Part shown: positions 20,581-32,570 of the stretch, piece after piece
Numbering within the stretch: the stretch's first letter is position 1
How the letters are laid out: each line of letters starts with the position of its first letter
Origin: Geosiphon pyriformis
Taxonomy: Eukaryota; Glomeromycota; Glomeromycetes; Archaeosporales; Geosiphonaceae
Assembly (NCBI GenBank): GCA_016748015.1
Contig: JAAOMT010000664.1
Coordinates: 1,788,576-1,831,110 of the forward strand
Direction of reading: 5' to 3'
DNA: 42,535 nt
Program-made: the position numbers and the translations under genes
The notes under the pieces: model-generated
The model's database searches: none
Told to the model about the DNA's origin: nothing
The model's input: the letters and a program-made list of their open reading frames with translations, nothing else

Positions 20581-22050
20581 AAGAGATGTATAATTGTTAC
20601 AATTGTGATAAACAAGATTACATCAGAGCTAGCTGCTGAGTTTATAGCAATAATTCATGATCAGAGAATCAAAATCAAAACTCTGATTACAGATTTCAAA
20701 CTCTAAACCACTACTCAAATCAAGATCATTATCAACTACACTACACTCAAATAGCACAGCAACCAATCTACCAAATCCCAGTTTATCAAACCCCAACACC
20801 AGTTATCTACCAGCCACAGCCACAAGTAATATATCAGCCACAACAAATTCAAACTCTGCCACACAATCCAACCCAGATGTCACCTGGAAACCAAAGACTG
20901 AGAATCATTCAGCAAAACTAGAAATCAGCAATAGTTGTACATCAACCAATCTCCAGTTTATCCAACCATGTCATAGGATCATATTTCAGGAATTCAAAAA
21001 ATGGGTACAACCAAAATCAGAGTTTCCAGAACTATTTGAGTCTTCTGGTTATCCTAGAAAACATCTCGACCAACAACAATCTGGAAATCTCCCTGAAACA
21101 AATGATCAATAACAACATATCTCCAGCCACCATCACAAATGACAAATTGTTAGCAGCCATTTTTTTCTTCAAAATTAAGGGACCAATTGAAACCTCTTTT
21201 TTTAGTTGAGCCATCCTTGATACAAAACCCATTACTGCCATGTACACTAATGTCAAGATTAATGGGCAGATCATCAAGTTGATCCTAAACAGTAATTTAG
21301 CAGACAGCATTATTATATAACAACTCATAAACCAATTAGATTGCTGAGTTGATTGTGCTGCCAGTGCCAGAATTATTACTGCTAATAGAACCACCAAAAC
21401 TCCAATTGGCAAAATTGACAATTTTCTTATTAAAGTCAATGGTATCATTGTATCAATCAAGGTTTTAGTTATAGAAGCCATCCAGTATCAAGCTTTTGTT
21501 AGTAATAACTGGCTGTCTAAAACCAATGCCATACTCAATTGGAACACCCAGAAGCTACAGCTCAGCCAAAATGGACAACATACTAGAGTACCAGCCACCT
21601 GTAAACACTTCAAAATCACTACAACTGCACCACTAATTGAATTTGAGAAAGAAAAAAAGAAATCTATTTGGGAAGCCTACCAAGTTTTGTGGGCTAACAC
21701 TAACCACAACAAATTACTGCCAATATTGTCTTGAGACAACAAAGAAAAAGGAAAAGAAAAAAACAAGCCACAAAAAGATACCACCAACAAAATTACCAGT
21801 GGCTGGGAAAGTTCCTATTCAATTAACACCAGACTAAAGCCACCCTATATCTTACTCAAATACAAAGACTACAAGAAAAAGTTGTTCTCCATAGGAGCTT
21901 AGGTTGCACCTGATGAAAACTACTGGACACAAACCTATTACTATTGCAAACCATGTCATTGTAAATACTACAGCTATCTAAAATGCCAAGACAAGTGGGA
22001 CAATAAACCATGTCTTGCTTGTGGCAAACAACTGCTCAATAAAAAAATGT
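20581..22050 (+). pseudogene. Nucleocapsid, linker, protease and Cys-rich relic of C
   Basis: The knuckle at 20595-20636 reads CYNCDKQDYIRASC: the His is Tyr and the Gly is Asp, with the spacing kept. A Pro/Gln-rich linker follows (YQTPTPVIYQPQPQ). The protease reads ITAMYTNVKINGQIIKLILN, then SNLADSII, where DSG has become NSN (Asn codon 21288-21290). Further on are PIGKIDNFLIKV and QAFVSNNWLSK, matching the A1 PVGEIDNFPF and ALIGNDWLQK segments. Frames are largely shared and broken by single stops. Cys codons of the post-protease module persist around 21940-22070 (CHCKYY, CLACGK). Confidence 0.8.
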
Positions 22051-22172
22051 AGAATAACATTTCTGGTTGAGGAAAAATCTGTGACATATTGTGTCAATAC
22101 ACAATTCTTATTAATGACTGGATAAGTCAAGGAATTCCAATAACTACAGTCTAACATTGAGTAATCTCTCGC

Positions 22173-23140
22173 TTGGATGATTACCTACATGATGAAAATG
22201 AGATTTGGAGAATGACCAATGCCAAGATAGAAGATGCTTTGCCCAGTGAGATTTTAGAAATAAAAAACAATTCTCCTAAACCAGTTGAAGTTGTTCTTAT
22301 TCCCAATTTTGATGTCTTTTTAGATATTGAAACAGGCCCAAAAGAATTCTATAAACACTACCAAAATTTAGCACTCACTCAAAAAGAACAAAAACAGTGC
22401 TTGGAAGAAATAAACACCCAATTATGTGACCACTGTTTGATCCCATGTGACTTTTAGTATTGTAATGAGTGTGACCTTATTTACAATCCAACACCATGCA
22501 GGATCTACACAATCCCGAAAGAGGAAGAACCAATTAGCAGCTGCACATTAGAATCAAATTCAACTTTCAATCCCAATTCAAACCTCAATGATAATAACAA
22601 CAACGATTCCAGCTCTGTTCAAAATGGCAACAGTGATAACAACAACAATTTAAACTTAGATTCAGACTCTAAACAGTACATTGTGCTTTCTGATCTCTCT
22701 AAGAAGCAGAAACTCAGATGGTTTAGTGACAATAATGAAGGTATTATGCCAAAATGTGTGCATAATACCAATATAGTGTTTGATCTGAGATATTTGAAAA
22801 AAGATGTCATCAAATTGGAATCACATTTATGCACCTGCATTGATCTTAAAGTAGCACTGAAAATTCCTGCAACAACAATAATTCAATTAGCATCTAAAAG
22901 TAACTTAGTAAAAAAAAGAATCAGCATCAAAAGAGAAATAATTGACACCAGATATGTAGGAAATATTATTGCTATGCTACAAAATGATTCAGAAAAGGCC
23001 TATTATAGAGCTAAACAAAAAGATAGCACAAACAATATTCCTGCCTCTGATTAAAGTAGCTCAATTAGTATTAGTAGGAAACAGGGAAAAATTAGAAATT
23101 ACAGCTAAAGAGATATAGAGATTTGAATCAATAGGTAGAA
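22173..23140 (+). pseudogene. CxxC module and dUTPase of C, catalytic Asp retained
   Basis: One frame from 22173 to 23054 with a single TAG at 22455. The zinc-like CDHC...CNEC pair matches CEEC...CPEC of A1. An Asn/Ser-rich spacer (22560-22670) precedes the dUTPase. Motif 1 reads VFDLRY. Motif 2 is decayed to IIQLASKSNLVKK. Motif 3 is REIIDTRYVGN, with the catalytic Asp present, unlike A1 and B. A one-base frame change near 23000 moves motif 4 (NKKIAQTIFLPLI) and motif 5 (FESIG, ending near 23130) to the next frame. The domain is recognisable in full but broken. Confidence 0.8.
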
Positions 23141-24507
23141 TAGATGTACCAATTAATATGGCAGAAGAAAAAATTATTGACAAGAGAGAAATTATATTCA
23201 CCTATCAATCAATTTCCATTCTATCATATAACTAGTACATATTAACCATAGAAAAAAAAGTGAAAGATCAGGCACAAATTTTTGAAGTGGAACCAACCAT
23301 TTGCAAATTAGAAGAAATTGGACTTATCAATCTCTACATACCAGCCAAAAACAAGAACCATATCAAAATTCCCATCTACAATGCAACAAGAAACATTATA
23401 GAAATACCAAAAAAAACCACCATCAGATATTTAAGCACTGAAGTTGAAAAACAGCCACCAAACCCCATTTCAGATTTTCCACAGCTTTGCAAATATGTAG
23501 ATATTATATCACAAACAATTTACGAACAGAACAAATGTTATCTGCTCCAACCAAAACAATTGGAACAAATGAACATAGGAAACTTAGACCCACTTTAACA
23601 TATGCAGTTTAAGATATTACTCAACAACTTTAATAACATCTTTGCCAGCAAAAATGAATTTGGCCATATTAATATCATCTAACATCAGATCAAAATTGAA
23701 AATGTAATGCCAATAAAACAATAAGCATACAGAGTATCACCAGCCAGCCATGAAATTATTCATCAAGAAATCAATTGGATGCTTGACAATGGGCTAATTC
23801 AGCCATCAATGAGCCTATGGTCATCATCAGTGATACTAGTCCATAAGAAAAATGAAAAAATCTGCTTTTGTGTAAATTATAGGAAACTAAATAAAGTAAC
23901 AAAAGGGAATAGCTACCTGACTCCAAAGATCCAAAAACTGTTTGATGTTTTTGAAAGAAAAAAATGGTTCTCAACTTTGGACTTAAACAGCAGTTACTGG
24001 CAAGTAGTCATGAAACCAAAAGATAAAGAAAAAACAGCTTTTACAATATGAGAAGAGAATTTCAAATTTGAAGTAATGCTATTTGGTTTGATAAATGCAC
24101 CAGCTATCTTCCAATAACTAATAGAAATTGTTTATACCAAACTACTATGGAAATCAGTAGTTGTTTACTTAGATAACACAAATGTGTTTTCCAAGACATT
24201 TAATGATCATTTGTATTATTTCTAACAAGTGTTTGAAAAATTAAGAAGAGCTGGATTAAAATTAAATACAACCAAGTGTTTCTTTAGAAAAACTGAACTC
24301 AAGTTTTTGGGACATATTGTGAGCAAAGACAGTATCAAAATAGATCCAGACAACATCGAGATAGTCAAAAACTTTCCAGTACTAACCAACTTGACAGAAC
24401 TAAGAGCATTTTTAGAATTTGCTAGATACTATTGCCACTTTATTAAAGACTTTTCTAAACTGGCCCAGCCATTACACCATAATGTAAGAAAACAAAGTGA
24501 TAGTTAG
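23141..24507 (+). pseudogene. RT relic of C
   Basis: An upstream linker (LINLYIPAKNKNHIKIPIY) matches the A1 segment starting SIPNIYIPEGTKK. RT entry is GLIQPSMSLWSSSVILVHKK, then FSTLDLNSSYWQV, YLDN at 24166-24177 in place of YLDD, and LNTTKCFFRKTELKFLGHIV. Stops and small frame changes interrupt it, for example a TGA at 24049-24051 and the TAG ending at 24507. RNase H and integrase are absent. Confidence 0.85.
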
Positions 24508-24734
24508 CAAGAACAGACAATCCAAAGCAATTCTGTAAAACTAGAAAATACATATATATAGCAGTAGCATTAGAAACAGAAAAGACAGAATCTCCAGACA
24601 GAAATTTATTAATTATTATTCCCCAGTTAGAAACCATATTATTTCAAAATATTAATAAATATACTTATTTAGTATTTCAAATCTAGTTGTTCATTATCAA
24701 CTCTAAATGTTGATAATTATTGATACTTAAAACA

Positions 24735-25130
24735 TACAGGAACAATAGCTCTTGATTATGGCTATTGACAAGATATTAAATTACATTGTCTTGGCTTATT
24801 GTTTTTGTTTTTTTTTATCTCTTTTATTTTTTCTTTATTTTTGTTGTGTATACTAATTGATTGAGGATTAAGCACTAAATATTAACATCAAGGATTGTTT
24901 GGTAAAAGACTCCTGTGAGTGAGTAGAATGCATAAGAATTACAGATTGCTTACCAGAGAATTGCTGGCCACTATGCTAAGAAAAAAATTGATGAAATTGT
25001 GATTCTGGGAAGCTACAAATAAAATAACACAAGAATCTCTATTCATTATACAAAGAACTCTAATCAAAACCTTCAGATCAAAACACCTTCAGATATTACT
25101 AATGTTATCAATTGAGCACCAGGTTACAGG
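24735..25130 (+). repeat. LTR relic resembling the 3' part of the E LTR
   Basis: Ordered matches to the element E LTR: AATAGCTCTTGATTATGGC (E near 41430), a T-rich tract, TGGTAAAAGA (E near 41583), GCTTACCAGA (E near 41636), CTTCAGA, and ATTGAGCACCAGGTTAC near 25110 (E ATTGAGAGCACCAAATGTTAC near 41861). Diffuse decay between the anchors. Confidence 0.6.
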
Positions 25131-25257
25131 TTTGTTATTTGCTTTGAGACCCCAAATAATTATCTGTAACAACATAAAAAAAAAAAACTCTACAAAAAAA
25201 AAAATAATCTCTTTATATTTTTTTTTATTCCTAGTTAGTTATTTTTTTATCATAATT

Positions 25258-25972
25258 ATTTTCCGAAATATTCAACAATTATCTGAAAAATTAATGTTAT
25301 CTTTAAAAACACTTCCTGATTTATTCATAATGATTAATAGAAGTTAAATTAATTATATCCAAAAAGAAACTACAACACTAGTCATAAAAAATTCTCAGAA
25401 TTATCACTTTTATAAAAGAAACACAAGAAGTTATTCTGAAAGTCAATTACCAAAACTTTTAAAGCAAGCTTTAAAAAAAAACTTTTTATTTGCTCCTATT
25501 AATATTTTACCAAATGCCACAATCCAATAAAAACTTCTATTATTTTTTAATAAACAAAACAATAAACATACTTTTATTTATAAATATTTTTATATTGGAA
25601 AAACACTTTATAAACGAAAATTGGAACTTAAAACAACAAATCTTACTTCTAAAACTATATAAAAACAAATTCACAATGAATTTAAGACAGCAGCTAGACC
25701 AGCAAACACTCACTACAAACTTAAAACAGCTTTTAGACTCTATGACTTGTTTAATACTTGTGAAAATGTCCTACAAAATCGGATACTAGAACCAATGAAA
25801 ATTCAATATATTGGCAAACTCACAGAACTGAAATTTTAACAATTTTTAGACCAAATCACCACAATTATTTTGGACTATTATTTCAATATTACAGATAGTG
25901 CTTGGACTTCAATGGAGCTTAGTCTTAAGAAGAAGATTATGTTATCAATAGAATTTTAGCTATTAATTAGCA
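25258..25972 (+). pseudogene. ORF3 relic of family A
   Basis: Follows the A2 ORF3 at base level throughout: NIQQLSEKLMLSLKTLPDL for NIQQLSQKLMLALKTISEL, then TRSYSE, GKTLYKRKLELKTTN, CENVLQNRILEPMKIQYIGK and SLKKKIML. Several in-frame stops (TAA after INRS, TAA in IQ-stop-KLL). It is followed directly by a family A LTR, so it is the 3' end of a family A copy, possibly the far end of copy B. Confidence 0.85.
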
Positions 25973-26894
25973 TGAAATTACTTTTTTAATTTGTAGTATT
26001 AATTTGTATATATTATTATTATTTTAATTATCATGTATTAATTAATCAAATTATTAAATATTATCATTTAATTAATAACTTGATTTGTACTATAAAAATT
26101 AAGATAATTAAATTACACAATACTCTAAACCATTTAATATTTAAAAATTTGCCGAAATTAGTAGAAATTGGCCGAAATAATTAATAATTTGTAGAAATAA
26201 CTTGTAGTTTGCTAAAATATATTTTTAGTTTGCTGAAATTATAGCAAAAAGAAAAGTGCAAGTTTAAAGATTAGTACTATAACAAGTTGTATAAAAGAAA
26301 AACTTTTCTCTTTAAAAAAATGTATTTTACTTTTAAATATCTTAATTAAAGCAAAATTATCTTTTATATCCTTACAAAATCAAATAAAAATTAAATATTT
26401 GAAAACAAAATCTTTAAATTATTACACTTAAAATTCTCTTAAAACAACTAACATTTTTGAAATTAATTAGTTACCAATTTCAGTAATCTGTTAGTAACTC
26501 CAGACCTGAATAGAAAACGTTTTTCTTAACAAAACTCTATTTTTTTTACATTTTTTTTATTTTTTTTTACTTTTTCTATTATAAACATTAGAGTAGTCTA
26601 CAGACAAAATTTCTGTAGAAGAATTAACTTTCACAGCAAAGTAACTATACATTTTAATAAGCTTCCAGATAAGCAATTTCTGGAAAAAAGTTGACATTTA
26701 CTACAACATAACTACACAAAGTAACTGGTACAGAATTGGTCATTCCACTTATAAGTTCAGCAATTTAAATTATAGAAGATAATTTAAAGAAAAAATTCAG
26801 TTATTGAAGATTCAACTACTTCCAAAAAATGTGAATTTACATCCAATAAGCATTAATAACATTCAAGAAAAAAGACCAAAAACCTTTAGTAACA
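25940..26894 (+). repeat. Family A LTR (decayed, 955 bp)
   Basis: Starts TGTTATCAA inside the ORF3 relic and ends TTAGTAACA. The whole length follows the A2 LTR, including a decayed 20-bp array (26140-26230), the TATA box at 26290 and the CTGTTAGTAACTCCAGACCTG block. A polypurine tract (AAGAAGAAGA) precedes it. Confidence 0.85.
26290..26296 (+). promoter_or_regulatory. TATA box in the decayed LTR
   Basis: TATAAAA preceded by AACAAGTTG, as in the A1 and A2 LTRs. Retained although the surroundings are decayed. Confidence 0.45.
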
Positions 26895-26899
26895 ATATT

Positions 26900-27860
26900 A
26901 TTGTTGTTATTTTGCTGTTAATTACTAATTATTAAAAAATTTTGAATTTTTGATAACTAAATTTGTTTTTAAATTATCTCTTATAATTTAAACTGCTAAG
27001 CTTATAAATAAAATAGCCAATTTTATATTAATTATTTATATAGTTACTAGACAATAAAAGTTAATTTTTTTTCAGAAAATATTTATTTAAAAAATTATTA
27101 ATAATATGTAGTTATTTTGCTGTAAAAGTTAATTCTTTTACAGAAATTTTTTCTGTAAGCTACTCTAGTATATATAATAAAAAAAATAAAAAAAATGTAA
27201 AAGAAAAAAAATTTTGTTATAAGAATTGTTTTCTATTTAGATTTGAAATCACTAATAGATTATTGAAATTAATAACTAATTAACTTTAGAACATTAGTAG
27301 AAATTTAAAGAATCTTAAATAAAATAATTATAATTTTTGTTGTTTTTTAATATAGTTTTTATTATAATAATTTGTATTAATATTAAGTAAAAATATTTTT
27401 AATAAAGACAATTTTAACTAAGATTATAATTTTAAGATAAAATATATTTTTTTAAAAAAAAAAGCTCTTTTTTTATATAGCTTATTATATTACTAATCTA
27501 TAAACTTAAATTTTTTTTTGCTATAATTTCAACAAATTAAAAATATATTTTAGTAAACTACAAGTTGTTTTTATAAACTATGAATTATTTTAATGCACTA
27601 TTAAGATATTTTATAAATTTTTACAAATTTTAGCAAATTTTTAAATATTATAAAGTTTAAAGTATTACATAATCTGATTATTATATTTAATTATATTGGT
27701 GTATTATACAAATTGAGTTACTAATTAAATAAAAATATTGTAATAATTTGATTAAATAATAAGTAATAAATAAAATATTAATAATATATGCTAATTATTA
27801 ATATGAATTATAAGAATATTTTTATGTTAAAATTTTACTAATAATATCATTAAAAAAAAC
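26900..27860 (-). repeat. Inverted family A LTR, strongly decayed
   Basis: Follows the plus-strand reading of the A1 LTR in order: TAAATTATCTCTTATAATTT, AGTTATTTTGCTGTAAAAGT, ACAGAAATTTTTTCTGTA, and the TAATTGCTAATTATTAAT end near 27790. The CA-end (about 25 bp) is missing. No internal element sequence can be recognised on its right. It faces the LTR at 25940 head to head. Confidence 0.75.
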
Positions 27861-30290
27861 AAGATTTTACAGATTATATATATTTGTATTAATAAAAAGA
27901 GTATATAACAATATTTTATGTAAATTTTTTTATTTCATAATTGTTTATTAATATTAGCTTGAATTATATAAACAGTATTTTTTTGATTAAGATAAATTAT
28001 TGAAATATCAAAAAATTGGATTTTTTTTGATTTTTTAATTCTATAACAGCTTTTTGTTACAGTCTTATTAATTGTATTTTAATTAACTTAATATTATTAT
28101 AATTAATCAATACAATATATATAGTTTTTGTTAATATTTTTACAAAAAATTTTTTTATAATTATTACCTAATTGTCTAATTGTTTACAAAACACTTAAGA
28201 TCAATATTTATTACAATATTTTGATTATTTGTTAAACTTGCCACTATTATTATTGTTTTTTTAAAAATAAAAAATATTTAATTAATTCAACCAAATTTTG
28301 AAAGAATAAAAACTTTTTTAAAATTATTTACATTAAAAATAAGATTTTTACAATTTTTAATTTATTTTAAAATAATTTTTTAGTAATTGCCAAAAGATTT
28401 ATGTTCAAAGCAAAAATTTTTTAAATCGAAATATTAACTAATGACTTTAAAAAAAAAGGTAAAAAAAAGAAAAAAATTACTTAAAACATTATTTTTATTA
28501 TTATTGCCAACATTAAAATCAATTTGCTTTAGAAATTTTTTAAGTACATACTTTATAACAACTTTTTTTTGGCTCTTTGGAAATTATATTAATATCTTTA
28601 TGTTTTGATTTTTTACTACTTTCAAATTAAAAATTTATTTCTTTTATAAGAAACTTTTTATTTATATTCATGTTTTTTGTTTTAATAGTGTTTTCAACAT
28701 CAAAACCAATTACTTTATTAATTATAAACATATTCTAAAAAGTACTTGTACTTATTATAATAACAGATTTTTTTAAAATACTATTTTTGTTTTTTTTTAA
28801 CAGATAAATTTAAAGTTATTAAGTTAGTACCAAATTTTTTTTGGTTTTTTTTATATTCAAATTACTATTAATATTAGCAGTTTTGTATTTGAACAAAAAA
28901 TATTGAGATATTTAATTGAATAATAAGATATAAGCAAAAACAAAAAAAAACTTTTTTCAAAAATATTACTCTTTTTAAAAATTTAAGACATAAGAAAAAA
29001 AAAGTTTTTTGAAATTATTAACAATAAAAATTTTTTGGCCAAACTAATATTATTTAATATATAATTAAAATCAAAAGTAAAATAAACATTTTTAATTGTA
29101 ATATTTAAGAAAAAAAATTTTTTTCGATTTTGTGTTAATTATTAATAATTAAATACTATTATTAAATAAAATATGTATTTATTTTTAAAAATTAACAATA
29201 TTTTTAATTAATTTAAAAACTTAGTTTATTTTACTATAATTAATTTGACTGTTAAATTTTAACAAGTAAAAATAAATTCTGTTAACAAAAAAAAATTATA
29301 TTTATTACAAAATATAGAACTTATAAGTTTATAATTATGTTTTTTATATTAATAAATATTCTGTTTATTTTTTAAAAATTAATAAATAAAATATTCAAAT
29401 CAAAACATTAAAAGTTTGTTTTAGTATATATTTTAATAATATAATTATATATTTAAAAATATAAAAATATAAAATAAATATTTAAATTACATTTAAAAAG
29501 TTTTTAATCTTTTTAAAAATAATAAATTTAAAAATAATCTAATTAAATTATTTTTTAATAATAATTTATTCAGTTTTTAAGTTATTTTGTTATAAAAAAT
29601 AGAATTTTTTCAGCTTTAACCAAAATTAAAAAATATATAAAAGCTTTAATAATTAATAAATATTACAAAATTATAATTTTTCTTGAATTAATTTTTATTA
29701 TCTAAAGTTTATAAAAGATTTTTTCAAAATTATATATTTACTTAATCAATTTTTACAAAAAAATATTAAAATATTTCTTAACAAAAAGCATTTTAAACTT
29801 TTAAGAAAAAATTAATTATTAAACTTATATTAAAACAACTTAACTTTAACAAATTATTTATTTTTTACATTGATATTTTAATATTTTTTTGATATTATTT
29901 ATTATAAAAAAACAAAAAAAAACATATTAATCTATAAAAATAAAATTTTTTAAGAAACTAAAAAAATTACATAATTACCAAAAAAAACAGATTTTAAAAT
30001 AAAAATAATGTTTAAAAAAATTAATTGTTTTAAATAAGAAAAAAAAAACTTTTTTGATTTTTTTGATTATTAAATAAATATAAAAAGAAAAAAAAAAAAA
30101 ATAGCTTTGTTATTGGTTTTTTTTATTAAATATTTAATAAATATAATTCAACTACTATCTAAAAGTTAAAAACAAACTAAGTATTCTAATACTAAATATA
30201 ATTTACATGCTTTCTATATATAATTAATTATTCAAATTAGTTTAAGCTATACTATGTTGATATTTCAAAAAAAAACTTACTCAAAAAAAG
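27861..30290. other. Extremely AT-rich stretch, probably a decayed LINE body
   Basis: Almost only A and T with long homopolymer runs, and very few CG dinucleotides. I see no readable frame. It lies downstream, on the minus strand, of a recognisable LINE ORF1, where the endonuclease and RT would be, so I infer it is that region decayed beyond recognition. Confidence 0.4.
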
Positions 30291-31253
30291 CCATTTTCTA
30301 AATAATCTTAAATAATATAGCATTATTACTAACTAATTCAACCAGCCACTTAATTGTTTTTAAAGTATCAGTCTTAATATTAATAAATTTATGTTTTTAT
30401 AGTAATATTAAATTAAAAAACATGTTATTATTAACTATAAACAAATTTACATAAAGACCAAACATATTAATATCTTTATAACCATATTTAATTTTTAATA
30501 CAATTATTTTTGCTTTAACTTATTAACTGCTTTGTTAAAAATACTTATATATATCAAAACCTTATTAACCCTAAGACTAAGTATACTATTCAAAACCAAA
30601 TTACCATTAATAAATTTTTTAAACACAGTAACTAAAAACCTGACTGGCTTAACAATAAACTTAACCAAAGCAAAAAATTTAGCCAAATCAGACTTCAAAG
30701 AGACCAATTGAGAAAAAACCACAAAAATATTAGTTATTATATTAGCAAAAAAAGCAAAACCAACTAAAAAACTAGAAACTAAAGATAATATAAAAGTAGT
30801 AGTTTTGGCATAAGATCTAGTGTTTACAAAACAGAATGTAAATATTTTGGAAATCTTAAAGAAAAAAAATGAGAACATCTTATAATTTATAGCCAAATAG
30901 TTTATTTTTTGATACTTAAAACAACATTAACAATTAGAAATTTCTCACAAAATATGATACTTTACTAATTTTGATTATTACAACATCTAAATTCATATAA
31001 AAATTAAATATAATCAATACAAATTAAAAATAACAACCAAAATTAAAGAAGCAGAGAATAAAACAAAACTGACTACTAATCTGCAAATTCATATCACTAA
31101 TTTCAAAAGCTGTGTAACCAGAAAAAAAATTGCCCAATTTGGCTTTAAATCTATCTTAAAACAAAATAGTCTTATTTTGATTAACTAAAAAAAAAATCCT
31201 AATACTGTTCTTGTTTACTAAAACTAATTAATAATTCAAAGCAAATATACTAG
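30290..31253 (-). pseudogene. LINE ORF1, middle and C-terminal part (decayed)
   Basis: On the minus strand, from 31180 downward, VNQNKTILF-stop-DRFKAKLG and then GYTAFEISDMNLQ resembles the second RRM-like domain of a fungal LINE ORF1. A zinc knuckle position at 30923-30882 reads CFKYQKINYLAINY: the C-x2-C-x4-H-x4-C spacing is exact, but three ligands are Tyr. The open stretch 30896-30504 (TRSYAKTTTF...FINGNLVLNSILSLRVNKV) continues it, and KTIKWLVELV near 30340 marks the C-terminus. Element D interrupts the gene at 31253. Assignment is by recognition of the protein style; stops abound. Confidence 0.6.
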
Positions 31254-32007
31254 TGTTATGGATTGGAGTAACAAGCTAACAGATAGCAAAGGAGAATAGA
31301 ATTGTAGAATAATAAAAGGAATCAAAGAAAATTCAATTTTAAAGAGCGAATTGAATAAGTATAGATTTAATGTACAAGATCAGTCTTATAAAATATTTCA
31401 GTCACTATACTTTTTAAAAAATAACCAGAGAATTTGAAGGTAAAGAGATAATTTAAACTGTCAATAAATGATCACACACTGGTATAATTCTATGCTTTAT
31501 GTCAGCACTCTTAGAATTCAATATTAGGTATCAAATGTACTTTTTAGTTATATTTTTATTCAATAATCTTCAAATGCTATAATTATACATTTCAGAAAAA
31601 AAGTAAGAAATAACCAACAAGTAATCTTTTATTCCAAGATGTTCAGATACTTAAAGATAGAGAAAGAGAAATTAGCAATAAGAGAAAGATTGAGATAAAA
31701 GTTGTTATTTTATTTATTTTATTTTCTTGATTTTTAATATGCTTTTTTTTAGTTAAGAGATTTATTGTTTATATAGCTACCAAAAGTGGTCAATGATTAA
31801 GTCAACAACTAGGTCAATAATTAGGTCAATGATCAGGTCAATAATCAGATTATTGATTAGGTTAATAATCAGGTCAATGATCAGATTAACAATTAGGTTA
31901 TTTAATTAGGTTAATAATTAATATCTAAAAATAGAGTGGCTAATTATATGACATCAGTGGCTAATACATGTAATAACTAATAAAAAATATGAGTTTCAAT
32001 TATAATA
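31254..32007 (-). repeat. 3' LTR of D (754 bp)
   Basis: Plus-strand start tgttatggattgg; the end (tataata) corresponds to the 5' LTR end (ccataata). The 37-bp excess over the 5' LTR equals the excess in its 12-bp array. A TATATAA box (minus) is at 31769-31775. Confidence 0.9.
31788..31920 (-). repeat. 12-bp array in U3 of the D 3' LTR, 11 units
   Basis: Plus-strand unit is roughly ggtcaataatca; ten units of 12 bp and one of 13 bp, 133 bp in all. It lies just upstream of the TATA box in the direction of transcription. The 5' LTR has only eight units. Confidence 0.88.
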
Positions 32008-32570
32008 TTATTTTTTTCAAAGAGATTGAGCTCTGGTAAAATTAAGCTATTTATAAGATAATCTATTTGAAGAGTTTTGTTTAATTCAAAACTAATTAGT
32101 TTATTAAAGTCTTTAATAAATAAGATATATAATATTTGAGGCAAAATAAGTTTTGTATCTAAAAGACCAAATTTTTGTATTAGAGTTTTGGTTTTTCTAG
32201 CAATAGTTAAAACTTTTAGGACATCTAACTGTATAATGCCCAAAATTTCTGCCTGTATCTCTAAAGTTGTTTTCTTTATTAGTTTTATATCTTTTATGAT
32301 TTCACCAAGATAACCATAGAGTTCTAATTGTCTTCCATATAACAAGTTTTTATTTATAGATAAAATTTCTTGGATTGTTTTTCCAATTGTGCTGGAAGAT
32401 AAAAGTATTGCTGTTATTATACTTTCTAGCAGATATTTATCTATTTTGCTACCAATTTTTTCTCTTCTAGTAGTTGTTTTTTTTGGTCTAATAACAGTAT
32501 GTGTTCTACTGTTATCAGTTATGGTAATTTGTTTTCCAATAATCAGAGTAGCATTTAGATAGTTTTTAAT
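31977..32570 (-). CDS. ORF3 of family D, 197 open codons, unknown function
   Basis: Open from 32570, just after a TGA at 32571-32573, to the stop at 31977, without interruption, in an element whose pol is riddled with stops. No ATG near its start; an ATG a few codons upstream lies in another frame. It sits between integrase and the 3' LTR, and its stop is 31 bases inside the LTR. Two anchors match the family A ORF3 with equal distance to the C-terminus: LYGRQLEL (family A LYEQKLEL, about 120 residues from the end) and PELNL (TELSL, about 19 from the end). Rich in Leu, Ile and Lys, with no clear membrane or signal segment. Function unknown; may be inactive through loss of the start. Confidence 0.6.
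   Translation of the reverse strand: MKNYLNATLIIGKQITITDNSRTHTVIRPKKTTTRREKIGSKIDKYLLESIITAILLSSSTIGKTIQEILSINKNLLYGRQLELYGYLGEIIKDIKLIKKTTLEIQAEILGIIQLDVLKVLTIARKTKTLIQKFGLLDTKLILPQILYILFIKDFNKLISFELNKTLQIDYLINSLILPELNLFEKNNIIIETHIFY
32011..32018 (-). other. Polypurine tract of D
   Basis: GAAAAAAA on the minus strand, then TAA, then the LTR. Preceded by GAGCTCAATCTCTTT; family A has GAGCTCAGTCTT before its tract. Both are ORF3 codons. Confidence 0.65.

Larger units (their letters stand above)
20560..25130 (+). mobile_element. Decayed gypsy element C with dUTPase, plus LTR relic
   Basis: Starts in the gag zinc knuckle and runs through protease, Cys-rich and dUTPase modules to RT. It stops at about 24510-24640 without RNase H or integrase. 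The relic at 24735-25130 resembles the 3' part of the element E LTR, so C may be a member of family E. It has the same domain order as family A but clearly divergent protein sequence. Confidence 0.8.

Noticed and set aside
21032-21481. 149-aa minus-strand open frame with a hydrophobic look
   Set aside because: Antisense to the protease region of copy C, whose plus-strand frame has recognisable motifs.
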